NCBI RefSeq assembly: GCF_029626035.1
Contig: NZ_JARUBE010000003.1
Location: 6,324,001-6,388,000 of the forward strand
Direction: 5' to 3'
Origin: Micromonospora sp. WMMD980
GTDB lineage: Bacteria > Actinomycetota > Actinomycetes > Mycobacteriales > Micromonosporaceae
Length of the DNA stretch: 64,000 nt
The notes under the pieces were generated by a model. It was not told the origin of the DNA. It searched no databases and saw nothing but the letters and a program-made list of their open reading frames with translations. Of this stretch, positions 29,476-38,481 are shown piece after piece. The position numbers and the translations under genes were made by a program. How positions within the stretch are numbered: the first letter of the stretch is position 1; every line of letters starts with the position of its first letter.

Positions 29476-31119
29476 ATGAGAGTCTCGAAGCGGGCGAGCG
29501 GCGCGCTCGCGGTGGGCGCGGCGTTCGCGCTCATCGCGTCCGGCTGCTCCAGCGGCGACAACGACGGTGGCGAGAGCGGCACCAGCTCGGACGGCGCGAT
29601 CGTCATCGACGGCACCCAGCCGGAGAACCCCCTGGTTCCGGCGAACACCACCGAGACCGGTGGCGGCAAGATCATTGACTGGATGTGGAGCGGTCTGATC
29701 GAGTACCCCAACAACGGTGGGGCGCCGCAGAACCTGCTCGCCGAGTCGATCGACACGAGCGACTCGAAGGTCTTCAAGATCAAGATCAAGCAGAACACCA
29801 AGTTCCACGACGGCACCACCGTCAAGGCCGAGAGCTTCGTCAAGGCCTGGAACTGGGCGGCGTACGGGCCGAACGGCGCGCAGAACGCCTCCTTCTTCTC
29901 CGACATCCAGGGCTTCGGCGACGTCTACACCGAGGACCCGGACGGCCCGGACGGCCCGCAGAAGGCCCCGGAGCCGAAGGCCAAGGAGATGTCCGGCCTG
30001 AAGGTCGTCGACGATTGGAACTTCGAGGTCACGCTCGCCGCGCCGACCGCCGTGTTCCCGGTGAAGCTCGGCTACAGCGCCTTCATGCCGCTGCCGGACG
30101 CGTTCTTCTCCACCACCCCGGCGGAGTTCGGCAAGAAGCCGATCGGCAACGGCCCGGTGAGCCTCGTCTCCTGGCAGGACGACGTCGAGATCAAGCTCAC
30201 CCGGTTCGACGACTACGGCCTGCGCGACAAGATGAAGATCAAGGACGTCACCGTCAAGATCTACCAGGACGACACGGCGGCCTACAACGACCTGGTCTCC
30301 AACAACCTGGACTTCCAGCAGCAGGTCCCGGTCTCGTCGCTGGCCGGCGAGAAGTGGAAGACCGACCTGGGCGAGCGGGCCGTGGCGACGACGACCCCGT
30401 CGACCGGCATCATCGCCTTCCCGATCTACGACAAGCGCTTCACCAACCCGAAGCTGCGTAAGGCGATCTCGCTCTCCATCGACCGGCAGGCCATCACCGA
30501 CAAGATCTTCTTCGGTAACCGCAAGCCGGCCGACAGCTGGGCCAACCCGCTCACCCCGGGCGCCGAGCCGGGCAACTGCACCGCCTGCAAGTTCGACCCG
30601 GCGCAGGCCAAGCAGCTGCTCCAGGAGGCCGGTGGCTTCCAGGGCAAGCTGACCCTGTCGTACAACGCGGACGCCAGCCACAAGGAGTGGATGGAGGCCG
30701 TCGCCCAGCAGATCAAGACCAACCTGGGCATCGACGCCGTCGCCGTCGGCGTGCCGACCTTCGCGGTCTTCCGGGCCAACATCAACAACTACAAGATGAC
30801 CGGCGCGTACCGGGCCGGCTGGCAGCAGGACTACCCGGACGTGGAGAACTGGATCAACCCGCTCTACGTGACCGGCGGTTCCTCGAACGACGGCAAGTAC
30901 AGCAACCCGCAGGTGGACGCCCTCGCCAAGGAGGCCTCCGCGGCCCCCAGCCTCGACGAGGCCCACCAGAAGTTCGGCGAGGCCGTCAAGCTGATCGACC
31001 AGGACGTGCCCACGATGCCGATCTACTTCGGTGGCCAGCAGTCCGGCTACTCGGAGAAGATCAAGAAGATGGAGCTGACCAACGTCGGCGAACTCGACAT
31101 CACCTCGGTCGAGCTCTGA
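29476..31119 (+). CDS. oppA: oligopeptide ABC transporter substrate-binding lipoprotein
   Basis: 547 aa, SBP_bac_5 family. Lipobox LIASGC anchors it outside the membrane. Family features include ENPLVPANTTETGG, KNTKFHDGTTV-like GQ-loop (KIKQNTKFHDGTTVKAESFV) and LRKAISLSIDRQAITD. The ATG at 29476 has AAAGAGGAGG 10 nt upstream. First gene of oppABCDF; probably captures short peptides. The second operon at 49563-55275 encodes a paralogue. Confidence 0.93.
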   Translation: MRVSKRASGALAVGAAFALIASGCSSGDNDGGESGTSSDGAIVIDGTQPENPLVPANTTETGGGKIIDWMWSGLIEYPNNGGAPQNLLAESIDTSDSKVFKIKIKQNTKFHDGTTVKAESFVKAWNWAAYGPNGAQNASFFSDIQGFGDVYTEDPDGPDGPQKAPEPKAKEMSGLKVVDDWNFEVTLAAPTAVFPVKLGYSAFMPLPDAFFSTTPAEFGKKPIGNGPVSLVSWQDDVEIKLTRFDDYGLRDKMKIKDVTVKIYQDDTAAYNDLVSNNLDFQQQVPVSSLAGEKWKTDLGERAVATTTPSTGIIAFPIYDKRFTNPKLRKAISLSIDRQAITDKIFFGNRKPADSWANPLTPGAEPGNCTACKFDPAQAKQLLQEAGGFQGKLTLSYNADASHKEWMEAVAQQIKTNLGIDAVAVGVPTFAVFRANINNYKMTGAYRAGWQQDYPDVENWINPLYVTGGSSNDGKYSNPQVDALAKEASAAPSLDEAHQKFGEAVKLIDQDVPTMPIYFGGQQSGYSEKIKKMELTNVGELDITSVEL

Positions 31120-31133
31120 TCCGAACGGTCTGA

Positions 31134-31174
31134 CCCCGGGTCGGGCTCGCCTCACCGGTGAGCCCGGCCCGGGG
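31134..31174 (+). terminator. hairpin between oppA and oppB
   Basis: A 15-bp stem (CCCCGGGTCGGGCTC with GAGCCCGGCCCGGGG, one G-U pair). It probably terminates part of the transcripts so that the binding protein is made in excess. The second opp operon has an equivalent hairpin. Confidence 0.75.
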
Positions 31175-31263
31175 CCGTTCCGCGAGGGGGTGTACAACGA
31201 ACCCCTCGCACGTTGTCGTCACCGCGTCGGGTGCCCGGCGCTCCCTGTCTGGAGGACCACCCC

Positions 31264-32190
31264 ATGGGCCGTTATCTCGTGAGACGGCTGCTGCAACTCG
31301 TGCCGGTGTTCATCGGCACGACGTTCCTGATCTATTGGCTCGTCTGGTCGGTGCCCGGCGACCCCTTCGCCGGCAAGTGCGGCGACCGTGGCTGCCCGCC
31401 GAACTACCGGGCCATGATGACCGAGAAATACCATCTCGACGATTCGATCTGGGTGCAGTACGCCAGCTACATGAAGAACCTTTTCCAGGGTGACTTCGGT
31501 ATCACGTTCGGCGGTCGCGAGATCAGCGACATCATCGCCACCTCGTACCCGAACACCCTGAAGCTGGCGGTGGTCGCCCTCGCCATCGAGGCCGTGATCG
31601 GCCTCGGCGCGGGCGTCCTCACCGGGCTGCGACGCAACGGCTTCCTGGACAATTTGGTCCTGGTCTCCACCCTCTTCCTGATCGCCCTGCCGGTCTTCGT
31701 CATCGGCTTCGTGCTCCAGTGGGTGCTGGGCGTCAAGTGGGGCATCATCAACCCGACCGTCTCCAACGAGATGCGGTTCAGTGAGCTGATCGTGCCCGGC
31801 TTCGTGCTCGGCAGCGCCTCGATGGCGTACATCGCCCGGGTGGCGCGCACGAGCATCGCCGAGAACCGGCGGGCCGACTACGTGCGTACCGCGATCGCCA
31901 AGGGGCTGCCCATGCGCCGGGTGGTCGGCGTGCACCTGCTGCGCAACTCGCTCATCCCGGTGGTCACGCTGCTCGGCACCGACCTGGGCGCGCTGATGGG
32001 CGGCGCGATCGTCACCGAGGGCATCTTCGGCATCAACGGCATCGGCCGGCAGGTGCTCCGCTCGATCGTCACCAAGGAGAGCGCTACCGTTGTCGGCATC
32101 GTGGTGGTGCTGGTGGTCGTCTACCTCGTGATGAACCTGCTGGTGGACCTGCTCTACGCCGCCCTCGACCCGAGGATCCGCTATGAGTGA
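31264..32190 (+). CDS. oppB: oligopeptide ABC transporter permease OppB
   Basis: 308 aa inner-membrane permease. N-terminal RYLVRRLLQLVPVFIGTTF is typical of the DppB/OppB family; the EAA loop lies in RADYVRTAIAKGLPMRRVVG. About six helices. The ATG has GGAGG 9 nt upstream. The gene ends ATGAGTGA, a sequence repeated at the oppC start. Confidence 0.93.
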   Translation: MGRYLVRRLLQLVPVFIGTTFLIYWLVWSVPGDPFAGKCGDRGCPPNYRAMMTEKYHLDDSIWVQYASYMKNLFQGDFGITFGGREISDIIATSYPNTLKLAVVALAIEAVIGLGAGVLTGLRRNGFLDNLVLVSTLFLIALPVFVIGFVLQWVLGVKWGIINPTVSNEMRFSELIVPGFVLGSASMAYIARVARTSIAENRRADYVRTAIAKGLPMRRVVGVHLLRNSLIPVVTLLGTDLGALMGGAIVTEGIFGINGIGRQVLRSIVTKESATVVGIVVVLVVVYLVMNLLVDLLYAALDPRIRYE

Positions 32191-32265
32191 CCGGCGCAGC
32201 GAACGAATCGTCCCAGCAGTCTGCGCGGGCAACCACGCCCGCGCCGAGCGCAGCGAGGTGCGGGC
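32191..32265. repeat. 75-bp junction element between oppB and oppC, flanked by ATGAGTGA
   Basis: The oppB end (ATGAGTGA, 32183-32190) and oppC start (ATGAGTGA, 32266-32273) are identical 8-bp sequences around this element. Its left end GGCGCAGCGAACGAATC and right end CCGAGCGCAGCGAGGTGCGG recur at the same junction in the other opp operon (52576-52647). Confidence 0.75.
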
Positions 32266-33249
32266 ATGAGTGAACCGAACAGCGCGTCGGTCGTGGCGCC
32301 ACCGCCGTCGACCATGCCCACCGAGGCCGGTTCCGGCGCGCCCACCGACGCCGGCCTGCCGAAGAACGCCAAGCAGCAGAAGCCCCGTGGCCTGCTCGGC
32401 GACGCCTGGCTCGACCTGCGGCGCAAGCCGCTGTTCTGGATCTCGGCGACGTTCATTCTGATCTTCCTGGTGATGGCCGCGTTCCCGTCGCTGTTCACCT
32501 CCGGTGACGCGGTCAACGGCGCGTTGCAGCGCAGCCGCGTCGAGCCCTCGTCCGACGCCTGGTTCGGCTATGACGTACAGGGCCGCGAGGTCTACGCCCG
32601 GGTCATCTACGGCGCCCGCGCGTCGATCGTGGTGGCCGTCGTCTCCACCCTGCTCACCCTGCTGTTCGGCGGCGCGATGGGCATCATCGCCGGCTACCGC
32701 GGCGGCTGGGTGGACGCGCTGCTGTCGCGCGTGGCGGACATTTTCTTCGGCCTGCCGTTCGTGCTCGGCGCGATCGTCATCCTGACCACGTTCAACGGCT
32801 CCGGCACCGACAACGGCGAGTGGACGATCATGGGGCTGGTCATCCTGTCCCTGAGCGTCCTGAGCTGGCCGGTGGTGATGCGGCTGATGCGCTCCTCGGT
32901 GCTCGCCACCAAGGAGGCCGACTACATCGTCGCCGCCCGCGCGCTGGGCGCCGGCACCGGCCGGATCATCCTCAAGCACCTGCTGCCCAACTGCCTGGCG
33001 CCGCTGCTGGTCTACGGCACCATCATGGTCGGCTCGTTCATCGGCGCCGAGGCCACGCTGTCGTTCCTGGGCATCGGCCTGAAGAGCCCGGTGGTCTCCT
33101 GGGGCATCATGATCAGCGAAGCCCAGAACTACATCCGGGTCTCGCCCTTCCTGCTGTTCTTCCCCGCCGCGTTCCTCGTCACCGCCGTGCTGAGCTTCGT
33201 GATGCTCGGCGAGGCGGTCCGCGAGGCCCTCGACCCGAAGCTCCGATAG
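32266..33249 (+). CDS. oppC: oligopeptide ABC transporter permease OppC
   Basis: 327 aa. A Pro/Ala-rich cytoplasmic N-terminus of about 50 residues precedes DLRRKPLFWISATFILIFLV and further helices. EAA loop in KEADYIVAARALGAGTGRII; ends LDPKLR as is usual. Pairs with OppB. Confidence 0.93.
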   Translation: MSEPNSASVVAPPPSTMPTEAGSGAPTDAGLPKNAKQQKPRGLLGDAWLDLRRKPLFWISATFILIFLVMAAFPSLFTSGDAVNGALQRSRVEPSSDAWFGYDVQGREVYARVIYGARASIVVAVVSTLLTLLFGGAMGIIAGYRGGWVDALLSRVADIFFGLPFVLGAIVILTTFNGSGTDNGEWTIMGLVILSLSVLSWPVVMRLMRSSVLATKEADYIVAARALGAGTGRIILKHLLPNCLAPLLVYGTIMVGSFIGAEATLSFLGIGLKSPVVSWGIMISEAQNYIRVSPFLLFFPAAFLVTAVLSFVMLGEAVREALDPKLR

Positions 33250-33259
33250 GGGAACTGAG

Positions 33260-34303
33260 TTGTCCGACATTCTCGTGTCCGAGCAGTCCTCGGCGGGCGT
33301 CGACGGATCCGGCCGCCCCTCGGGCCGCCTGCTCGAGGTCGACGACCTGCGGGTGGAGTTCCGCACCCGGGACGGCGTCGCCAAGGTCATCAACGGAGTG
33401 ACGTACCACGTCGACGCGGGGGAGACCCTCGCCGTGCTCGGCGAGTCCGGCTCCGGCAAGAGCGTCACCGCGCAGACCGTCATGGGCATCCTGGACACCC
33501 CGCCCGGGTTCGTCACCGGCGGCCAGGTGCGCTTCCACGGCAAGGACATGCTCACGATGTCCGCCGAGCAGCGGCGACGGATCCGTGGCGAGGGCATCGC
33601 CATGATCTTCCAGGACTCGCTCTCGGCCCTCAACCCGGTTTTCACCGTCGGCTTCCAGATCGCCGAGCAGTTCCGCATCCGGCGCGGCCTCAGCCGCGCG
33701 GACGCCAAGAAGCGCGCGACCGAGATGCTCGACCAGGTGAAGATCCCCAATGCCAAGGGTCGGTACAGCAACTACCCGCACCAGTTCTCCGGCGGTATGC
33801 GGCAGCGCGCCATGATCGCCATGTCGCTGGCGCTGGACCCCGAGGTGCTGATCGCCGACGAGCCGACCACCGCGCTTGACGTGACCGTGCAGGCCCAGAT
33901 CATGGACCTGCTCGGCGAGCTCCAGCGGGAGCGGCAGATGGGCATGATCCTGATCACCCACGACCTCGGCGTGGTCGCCGACGTCGCGGACCGGATCGCG
34001 GTCATGTACGCCGGCCGGATCGTCGAGGAAGCCAACGTCTACGAGCTGTACGCCAAGCCGGCGCACCCCTACACGCTCGGCCTGCTCAACTCGATCCCGC
34101 GAATGGACGAGAAGGGGCACGAGCTCCGCACCATCAAGGGGCTTCCGCCGAACCTGATGAACATCCCGCCGGGCTGCGCCTTCAACCCGCGCTGCCCGAT
34201 GGCGCAGCCGGTGTGCCGGGAGAAGGTCCCGCCGCTGCTACAGCTGGGCAACGGCCGGGCCAGCGCCTGCCACTTCGCCGAGGAGCTGGTGAACCGTGAC
34301 TGA
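33260..34303 (+). CDS. oppD: oligopeptide ABC transporter ATP-binding protein OppD
   Basis: 347 aa. Walker [13 protein letters not shown], signature [13 protein letters not shown], Walker [13 protein letters not shown], His switch [10 protein letters not shown], and the C-terminal oligopeptide-transporter region ([19 protein letters not shown]) with conserved Cys residues that can bind an Fe-S cluster in Dpp/Opp ATPases. TTG start at 33260. Overlaps oppF by 8 nt. Confidence 0.93.
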   Translation: MSDILVSEQSSAGVDGSGRPSGRLLEVDDLRVEFRTRDGVAKVINGVTYHVDAGETLAVLGESGSGKSVTAQTVMGILDTPPGFVTGGQVRFHGKDMLTMSAEQRRRIRGEGIAMIFQDSLSALNPVFTVGFQIAEQFRIRRGLSRADAKKRATEMLDQVKIPNAKGRYSNYPHQFSGGMRQRAMIAMSLALDPEVLIADEPTTALDVTVQAQIMDLLGELQRERQMGMILITHDLGVVADVADRIAVMYAGRIVEEANVYELYAKPAHPYTLGLLNSIPRMDEKGHELRTIKGLPPNLMNIPPGCAFNPRCPMAQPVCREKVPPLLQLGNGRASACHFAEELVNRD

Positions 34304-35312
34304 GAACATCATCGAGGTCCGCGACCTGGTCAAGCACTACCCGGTGACCCAGGGCATCGTGTTCAAGAAGACCATCGGCCAGGTCAAGGCGGTCGACGGC
34401 GTCTCCTTCGAACTCAGGACCGGTGAGACGCTGGGCGTCGTCGGCGAGTCCGGCTGCGGCAAGTCGACGCTGGCCCGGGTGCTGATGAACCTGGAGAAGC
34501 CGACCGCGGGCCAGGTGCTCTACAAGGGTCAGGACATCTCCAAGCTCTCCGGTGGCGCGCTGCGGCGGCTGCGCCGGCAGATCCAGCTGGTGATGCAGGA
34601 CCCGTACACGTCGCTCAACCCGCGGATGACGGTCGGCGACCTGATCGGCGAGCCGTTCGAGATCCACTCCGACGTGGCTCCGCGCGGCAGCCGGCGGAGC
34701 AAGGTCAAGGAACTGCTCGACCTGGTCGGCCTCAACCCGGAGCACATCAACCGCTATCCGCACCAGTTCTCCGGCGGTCAGCGGCAGCGCATCGGCATCG
34801 CCCGGGCGCTGGCGCTGCGGCCCGAGGTGATCGTCTGCGACGAGCCGGTGTCGGCCCTGGACGTGTCCATCCAGGCCCAGGTGATGAACCTGCTGGAGAA
34901 GCTCCAGGCCGAGCTGGGCCTGTCGTACGTCTTCATCGCCCACGACCTGTCGGTCGTGCGCCACCTGTCCGACCGGGTCGCCGTGATGTACCTGGGCAAG
35001 ATGGTGGAGATCGGCACCGAGGACGAGATCTACGAGCGCCCGACCCACCCGTACACCCAGGCGCTGCTCTCGGCGGTGCCGGTGCCGGACCCGACCCTGC
35101 GGGAGACCAAGGCGATCATCCGGCTCCAGGGCGACGTGCCGTCGCCGGTCAGCCCGCCCTCGGGCTGCCGGTTCCGCACCCGGTGCTGGAAGGCACAGGA
35201 CGTCTGTGCCCAGGAGGTGCCGCTGCTGGAGATCCGGCCGGGCTCGGACCACCCGAGCGCCTGCCACTTCGCGGAGAAGCGGGAGATCGTCACCGCCCAC
35301 CCGATGGCCTGA
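34296..35312 (+). CDS. oppF: oligopeptide ABC transporter ATP-binding protein OppF
   Basis: 338 aa. Walker [13 protein letters not shown], signature [13 protein letters not shown], Walker [20 protein letters not shown]-type C-terminus and [21 protein letters not shown] start inside the end of oppD. Last gene of the operon, followed by a hairpin at 35321-35361. Heterodimerises with OppD. Confidence 0.93.
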   Translation: MTENIIEVRDLVKHYPVTQGIVFKKTIGQVKAVDGVSFELRTGETLGVVGESGCGKSTLARVLMNLEKPTAGQVLYKGQDISKLSGGALRRLRRQIQLVMQDPYTSLNPRMTVGDLIGEPFEIHSDVAPRGSRRSKVKELLDLVGLNPEHINRYPHQFSGGQRQRIGIARALALRPEVIVCDEPVSALDVSIQAQVMNLLEKLQAELGLSYVFIAHDLSVVRHLSDRVAVMYLGKMVEIGTEDEIYERPTHPYTQALLSAVPVPDPTLRETKAIIRLQGDVPSPVSPPSGCRFRTRCWKAQDVCAQEVPLLEIRPGSDHPSACHFAEKREIVTAHPMA

Positions 35313-35320
35313 GCCAGACC

Positions 35321-35361
35321 GAACCGCCTGCCGTCGTCACCTCGACGTCGGCAGGCGGTTC
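35321..35361. terminator. terminator between opp operon and chorismate mutase
   Basis: GAACCGCCTGCCG and CGGCAGGCGGTTC are a perfect 13-bp inverted pair between two convergent genes, so it can serve both. Confidence 0.8.
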
Positions 35362-35389
35362 GTCGTTTCCGGCACCCGCGCCGGGCCGG

Positions 35390-35743
35390 TCACAGCGGGC
35401 CGCGGCCGGCGCGCAGCAGCAGCAGCGCGAGCTGGGTGCCGTCGGCGCCGAGCTCCGCCCGGAACCGTTCCAGGATCTCCCGCTCCCGGGAGAGCACCAG
35501 CCGGGTCCCGCCGGAGGCCATCCGGGTCGCGCCGACCTCCTGGGACAGCGCGGCCCGTTCCTGCCAGAGCGTGACGAGCGTGCGGTCGATCTCGTCGATC
35601 CGCCGCCGGATCTCGCCGATCCGCTCGGCCGCCGCCGAGTCGTCGGTGCCGGTACGCGCCGCCGCGGCGCCGGTCGGGTCGCTGCCGGTCGGCCGCTCGT
35701 GCCGCGCCAGGCTGCCGCTGGACTCCACCACGTCAGTCATCAT
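35390..35743 (-). CDS. chorismate mutase, AroQ type
   Basis: 117 aa. AroQ chorismate mutases convert chorismate to prephenate, the branch point to Phe and Tyr. The helical core is visible: IGEIRRRIDEIDRTLVTLWQERAAL, then ATRMASGGTRLVLSREREIL, and a C-terminal LALLLLRAGRGPL as in M. tuberculosis Rv0948c. No signal peptide, so cytoplasmic. The ATG at 35743 has AGAGGGA upstream. A leader ORF and a 19-bp perfect terminator precede it on the same strand, which suggests attenuation. Divergent from pcrA, the same arrangement as Rv0948c-uvrD1. Confidence 0.9.
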   Translation of the reverse strand: MMTDVVESSGSLARHERPTGSDPTGAAAARTGTDDSAAAERIGEIRRRIDEIDRTLVTLWQERAALSQEVGATRMASGGTRLVLSREREILERFRAELGADGTQLALLLLRAGRGPL

Positions 35744-35786
35744 CGTCGTCCCTCTCAGGGCTCGGGCCCGGTACCCGGATCCCGGG

Positions 35787-35827
35787 ACGGAAAAGCCCCG
35801 GGCTCTGGGAGCCCGGGGCTTTTCCGT
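35787..35827 (-). terminator. terminator/attenuator hairpin upstream of chorismate mutase
   Basis: ACGGAAAAGCCCCGGGCTC and its exact complement form a 19-bp perfect stem with a 3-nt loop. It stands 44 bp upstream of the chorismate mutase start and 11 bp after the leader ORF stop, so it would stop transcripts before the gene unless disrupted. Confidence 0.85.
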
Positions 35828-35838
35828 AGGTCTGACGA

Positions 35839-35901
35839 TCAGGCGCGACCCACGGCTGCCGGAATCCCGGAGCCGTAGTAAAAAGAGCGCTGATCGAACA
35901 C
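35839..35901 (-). CDS. aromatic-rich leader peptide (candidate attenuator ORF)
   Basis: 20 aa: VFDQRSFYYGSGIPAAVGRA. Three aromatic codons in a row (TTT TAC TAC) include TTT, which is rare in so GC-rich a genome. The second TAC overlaps the base of a hairpin (35850-35857 pairing with 35871-35878, CCGG inner arms). The GTG lies 7 nt after a CATACT -10 box with TTGCGC 18 bp further upstream, so the leader mRNA would begin at or next to the start codon, as in leaderless uORFs of actinobacteria. Stop, then terminator, then chorismate mutase. A long alternative antiterminator pairing is not evident (only UUCCG/CGGAA). Confidence 0.65.
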   Translation of the reverse strand: MFDQRSFYYGSGIPAAVGRA

Positions 35902-35937
35902 GCCGTCGAGTATGCCGACCGCCGGGGCGGGCGCGCA
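35902..35937 (-). promoter_or_regulatory. promoter of the leader/chorismate mutase transcript
   Basis: On the minus strand TTGCGC, 18 nt, CATACT, then 7 nt to the leader GTG. Confidence 0.6.
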
Positions 35938-36030
35938 AGGAAACCGGCCAACAGGTGGGACGCGACGCCGTACGCGGACCGGCGGCGCGGGCGGGGAAGT
36001 GTCCGGGCGGCGGCATAGACTCGGACTGCG

Positions 36031-38421
36031 ATGCATCCTCTCTTCGACATTCCCGCGTCCCCGCCCGCGCCGGAGTCCCGGCCGACCCCGCCACGCCGCC
36101 CCGGGGGCGCGCGGTCGGATCCGCAGGCTCTCCTCGACGGGCTGAACGGCCCGCAACGGGACGCGGTGACCCACGCCGGCTCCCCGCTGCTGATCGTGGC
36201 CGGCGCCGGCTCGGGCAAGACCCGGGTGCTGACCAACCGGATCGCCTACCTGCTCGGCGCCCGGGACGTGCACCCCGGCGAGATCATCGCGATCACCTTC
36301 ACCAACAAGGCCGCGGGCGAGATGAAGGAGCGGGTGGCCGCGCTGGTGGGCCCGCGCGCCCGGATGATGTGGGTGTCGACGTTCCACTCGGCCTGCGTGC
36401 GCATCCTGCGCGCCGAGCACGAGCACGCCGGTCTCAAGTCGACCTTCTCGATCTACGACGCCGACGACTCGCGTCGGCTGATGCAGATGGTGGCCCGCGA
36501 GCTGGACCTGGACCCGAAGCGCTACCCGGCCCGGGGGCTCGCCGCCCAGGTCTCCAACCTGAAGAACGAGCTGGTCGACCCGGAGGAGTTCGCCGGCCGG
36601 GCCAAGGGCCCCAACGAGCGCGCCCTGGCCGAGGCGTACACGCTCTACCAGCGCCGGCTGCGCGAGGCGCACGCGCTGGACTTCGACGATCTGATCATGA
36701 CCACGGTGCACCTGCTCCAGTCGCACCCGCACGTGGCGGAGAGCTACCGGCGTCGGTTCCGGCACGTGCTGGTGGACGAATACCAGGACACCAACCACGC
36801 CCAGTACGTGCTGATCAAGGAGCTGGTCTCCGGCACCGAGGGGATCCCGCCGGCGGAGCTGTGCGTGGTGGGCGACGCCGACCAGTCCATCTACGCCTTC
36901 CGCGGCGCCACCATCCGCAACATCCTGGAGTTCGAGCGGGACTTCACCGACGCCCGCACCATCCTGCTGGAGCAGAACTACCGCTCGACCCAGACCATCC
37001 TCAACGCGGCCAACGCGGTCATCGACCGGAACACGTCGCGCAAGCCCAAGCGGCTGTGGAGCGACGCCGGCGCCGGTGAGCAGATCGTTGGCTACGTGGC
37101 CGACACCGAGCACGCCGAGGCGGACTGGGTGGCCCGGGAGATCGACCGGCTGGTCGACGCCGGCGACACCCGCCCGGGCGACGTGGCCGTCTTCTACCGC
37201 ACCAACGCCATGTCCCGGGTGTTCGAGGAGGTGTTCATCCGGGTCGGCCTGCCCTACAAGGTGGTCGGCGGGGTGCGATTCTACGAGCGCAAGGAGGTCC
37301 GCGACGCGCTTGCCTACCTGCGTGCCGTGGTGAACGACGACGACACGGTCAGCCTGCGCCGGGTCCTCAACACTCCGCGCCGGGGCATCGGCGAGCGGGC
37401 CGAGGCGTGCGTCGAGGCGCTGTCCGCGCGGGACCGCGTCTCCTTCGGCGCCGCGCTGCGTCGGGCCCGCGAGGCGCCCGGCATCTCCACCCGCGCGGCC
37501 AACGGCATCGCCGAGTTCGTCGCGCTCTTGGAGTCGGCGCGTGAGCTGGCCGACACCGGCACCCCGGAGGAGGTGCTGGAGGCGGTGCTGACCCGCTCGG
37601 GCTACCTGGCCGAGCTGGAGGAGAGCCTCGACCCGCAGGACGCCGGCCGGGTGGACAACCTCCAGGAGTTGGTGAGCGTCGCCCGGGAGTACACCGAGCG
37701 GATCGAGGCGCTGGGCGCCGACGACGAGCGGGCCACCCTGGCCGGCTTCCTGGAGCAGGTGGCGCTGGTCGCCGACGCCGACCAGATCCCCAGTGACGAC
37801 CCGGACCATCAGGGCGTGGTCACCCTGATGACGCTGCACACCGCCAAGGGGCTGGAATTCCCGGTGGTCTTCCTGAGCGGCCTGGAGGACGGCGTCTTCC
37901 CGCACCTGCGCTCGCTCGGCGACACCCGCGAGCTGGAGGAGGAGCGCCGCCTGGCGTATGTGGGCATCACCCGCGCCCGGCAGCGGCTCTACCTGTCCCG
38001 GGCGGTGACCCGCTCGGCCTGGGGCGCGCCGGCCTACAACCCGCCGTCGCGGTTCCTGGAGGAGCTGCCGCCGGAGCTGGTGCGGTGGGAGCGCACGGAG
38101 GGGTCGTACACCTCGTGGGGTGGTGGCGGAGGTGGCGTCGGTGGCCGGGCGGACCGGTTGTCGGGTGGGTTCACCGGCGGCACGCCCAAGGCGGCCCAGC
38201 TCGCCAAGCGGCTCGGGGTGGACGCCAGCCGGCTGTCCACGGCGAGCGAGCTGAAGCAGGCGCCCAAGGTGTCGGCCGGCGACCGGGTCAACCACCAGCG
38301 CTACGGCCTGGGCCGGGTGCTGGCGGTCGAGGGCGCCGGGCCGGGCGCCCGGGCCCAGATCGACTTCGGTGACCAGACCATGTGGCTGGTGCTGCGGCAC
38401 GCCCCGATCGAGAAGCTCTGA
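36031..38421 (+). CDS. pcrA: UvrD/PcrA family DNA helicase
   Basis: 796 aa superfamily 1A 3'-5' helicase for repair and replication restart. Motif I AGAGSGKTRVLTNRIAYL near residue 57, motif Ia TFTNKAAGEMKERV, motif II VDEYQDTNHAQ, motif III VVGDADQSIYAFRGA, motif IV LEQNYRS, motif V LMTLHTAKGLEFPVVF, motif VI AYVGITRARQRLYL. The C-terminus has a Gly-rich linker and a Tudor-like RNAP-binding end (GDRVNHQRYGLGRVLAVEG). Matches UvrD1 (Rv0949) in sequence type and neighbours. TAGACT lies 9 nt before the ATG. Confidence 0.96.
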   Translation: MHPLFDIPASPPAPESRPTPPRRPGGARSDPQALLDGLNGPQRDAVTHAGSPLLIVAGAGSGKTRVLTNRIAYLLGARDVHPGEIIAITFTNKAAGEMKERVAALVGPRARMMWVSTFHSACVRILRAEHEHAGLKSTFSIYDADDSRRLMQMVARELDLDPKRYPARGLAAQVSNLKNELVDPEEFAGRAKGPNERALAEAYTLYQRRLREAHALDFDDLIMTTVHLLQSHPHVAESYRRRFRHVLVDEYQDTNHAQYVLIKELVSGTEGIPPAELCVVGDADQSIYAFRGATIRNILEFERDFTDARTILLEQNYRSTQTILNAANAVIDRNTSRKPKRLWSDAGAGEQIVGYVADTEHAEADWVAREIDRLVDAGDTRPGDVAVFYRTNAMSRVFEEVFIRVGLPYKVVGGVRFYERKEVRDALAYLRAVVNDDDTVSLRRVLNTPRRGIGERAEACVEALSARDRVSFGAALRRAREAPGISTRAANGIAEFVALLESARELADTGTPEEVLEAVLTRSGYLAELEESLDPQDAGRVDNLQELVSVAREYTERIEALGADDERATLAGFLEQVALVADADQIPSDDPDHQGVVTLMTLHTAKGLEFPVVFLSGLEDGVFPHLRSLGDTRELEEERRLAYVGITRARQRLYLSRAVTRSAWGAPAYNPPSRFLEELPPELVRWERTEGSYTSWGGGGGGVGGRADRLSGGFTGGTPKAAQLAKRLGVDASRLSTASELKQAPKVSAGDRVNHQRYGLGRVLAVEGAGPGARAQIDFGDQTMWLVLRHAPIEKL

Positions 38422-38430
38422 TCGACGGGA

Positions 38431-38463
38431 GGGCCCGGTCCGGCACCGCGCCGGACCGGGCCC
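38431..38463. terminator. terminator between pcrA and M23 peptidase
   Basis: GGGCCCGGTCCGG, loop CACCGCG, CCGGACCGGGCCC: a perfect 13-bp stem between two convergent genes. Confidence 0.85.
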
Positions 38464-38481
38464 CTGCTCGTGCGGCAGCCG

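Noticed and set aside
29476..35312. Opp operon as a nickel or siderophore importer
   Set aside because: All five components match the SBP_bac_5/Dpp-Opp type and there are no metal or siderophore genes nearby; peptide uptake is the simplest reading.
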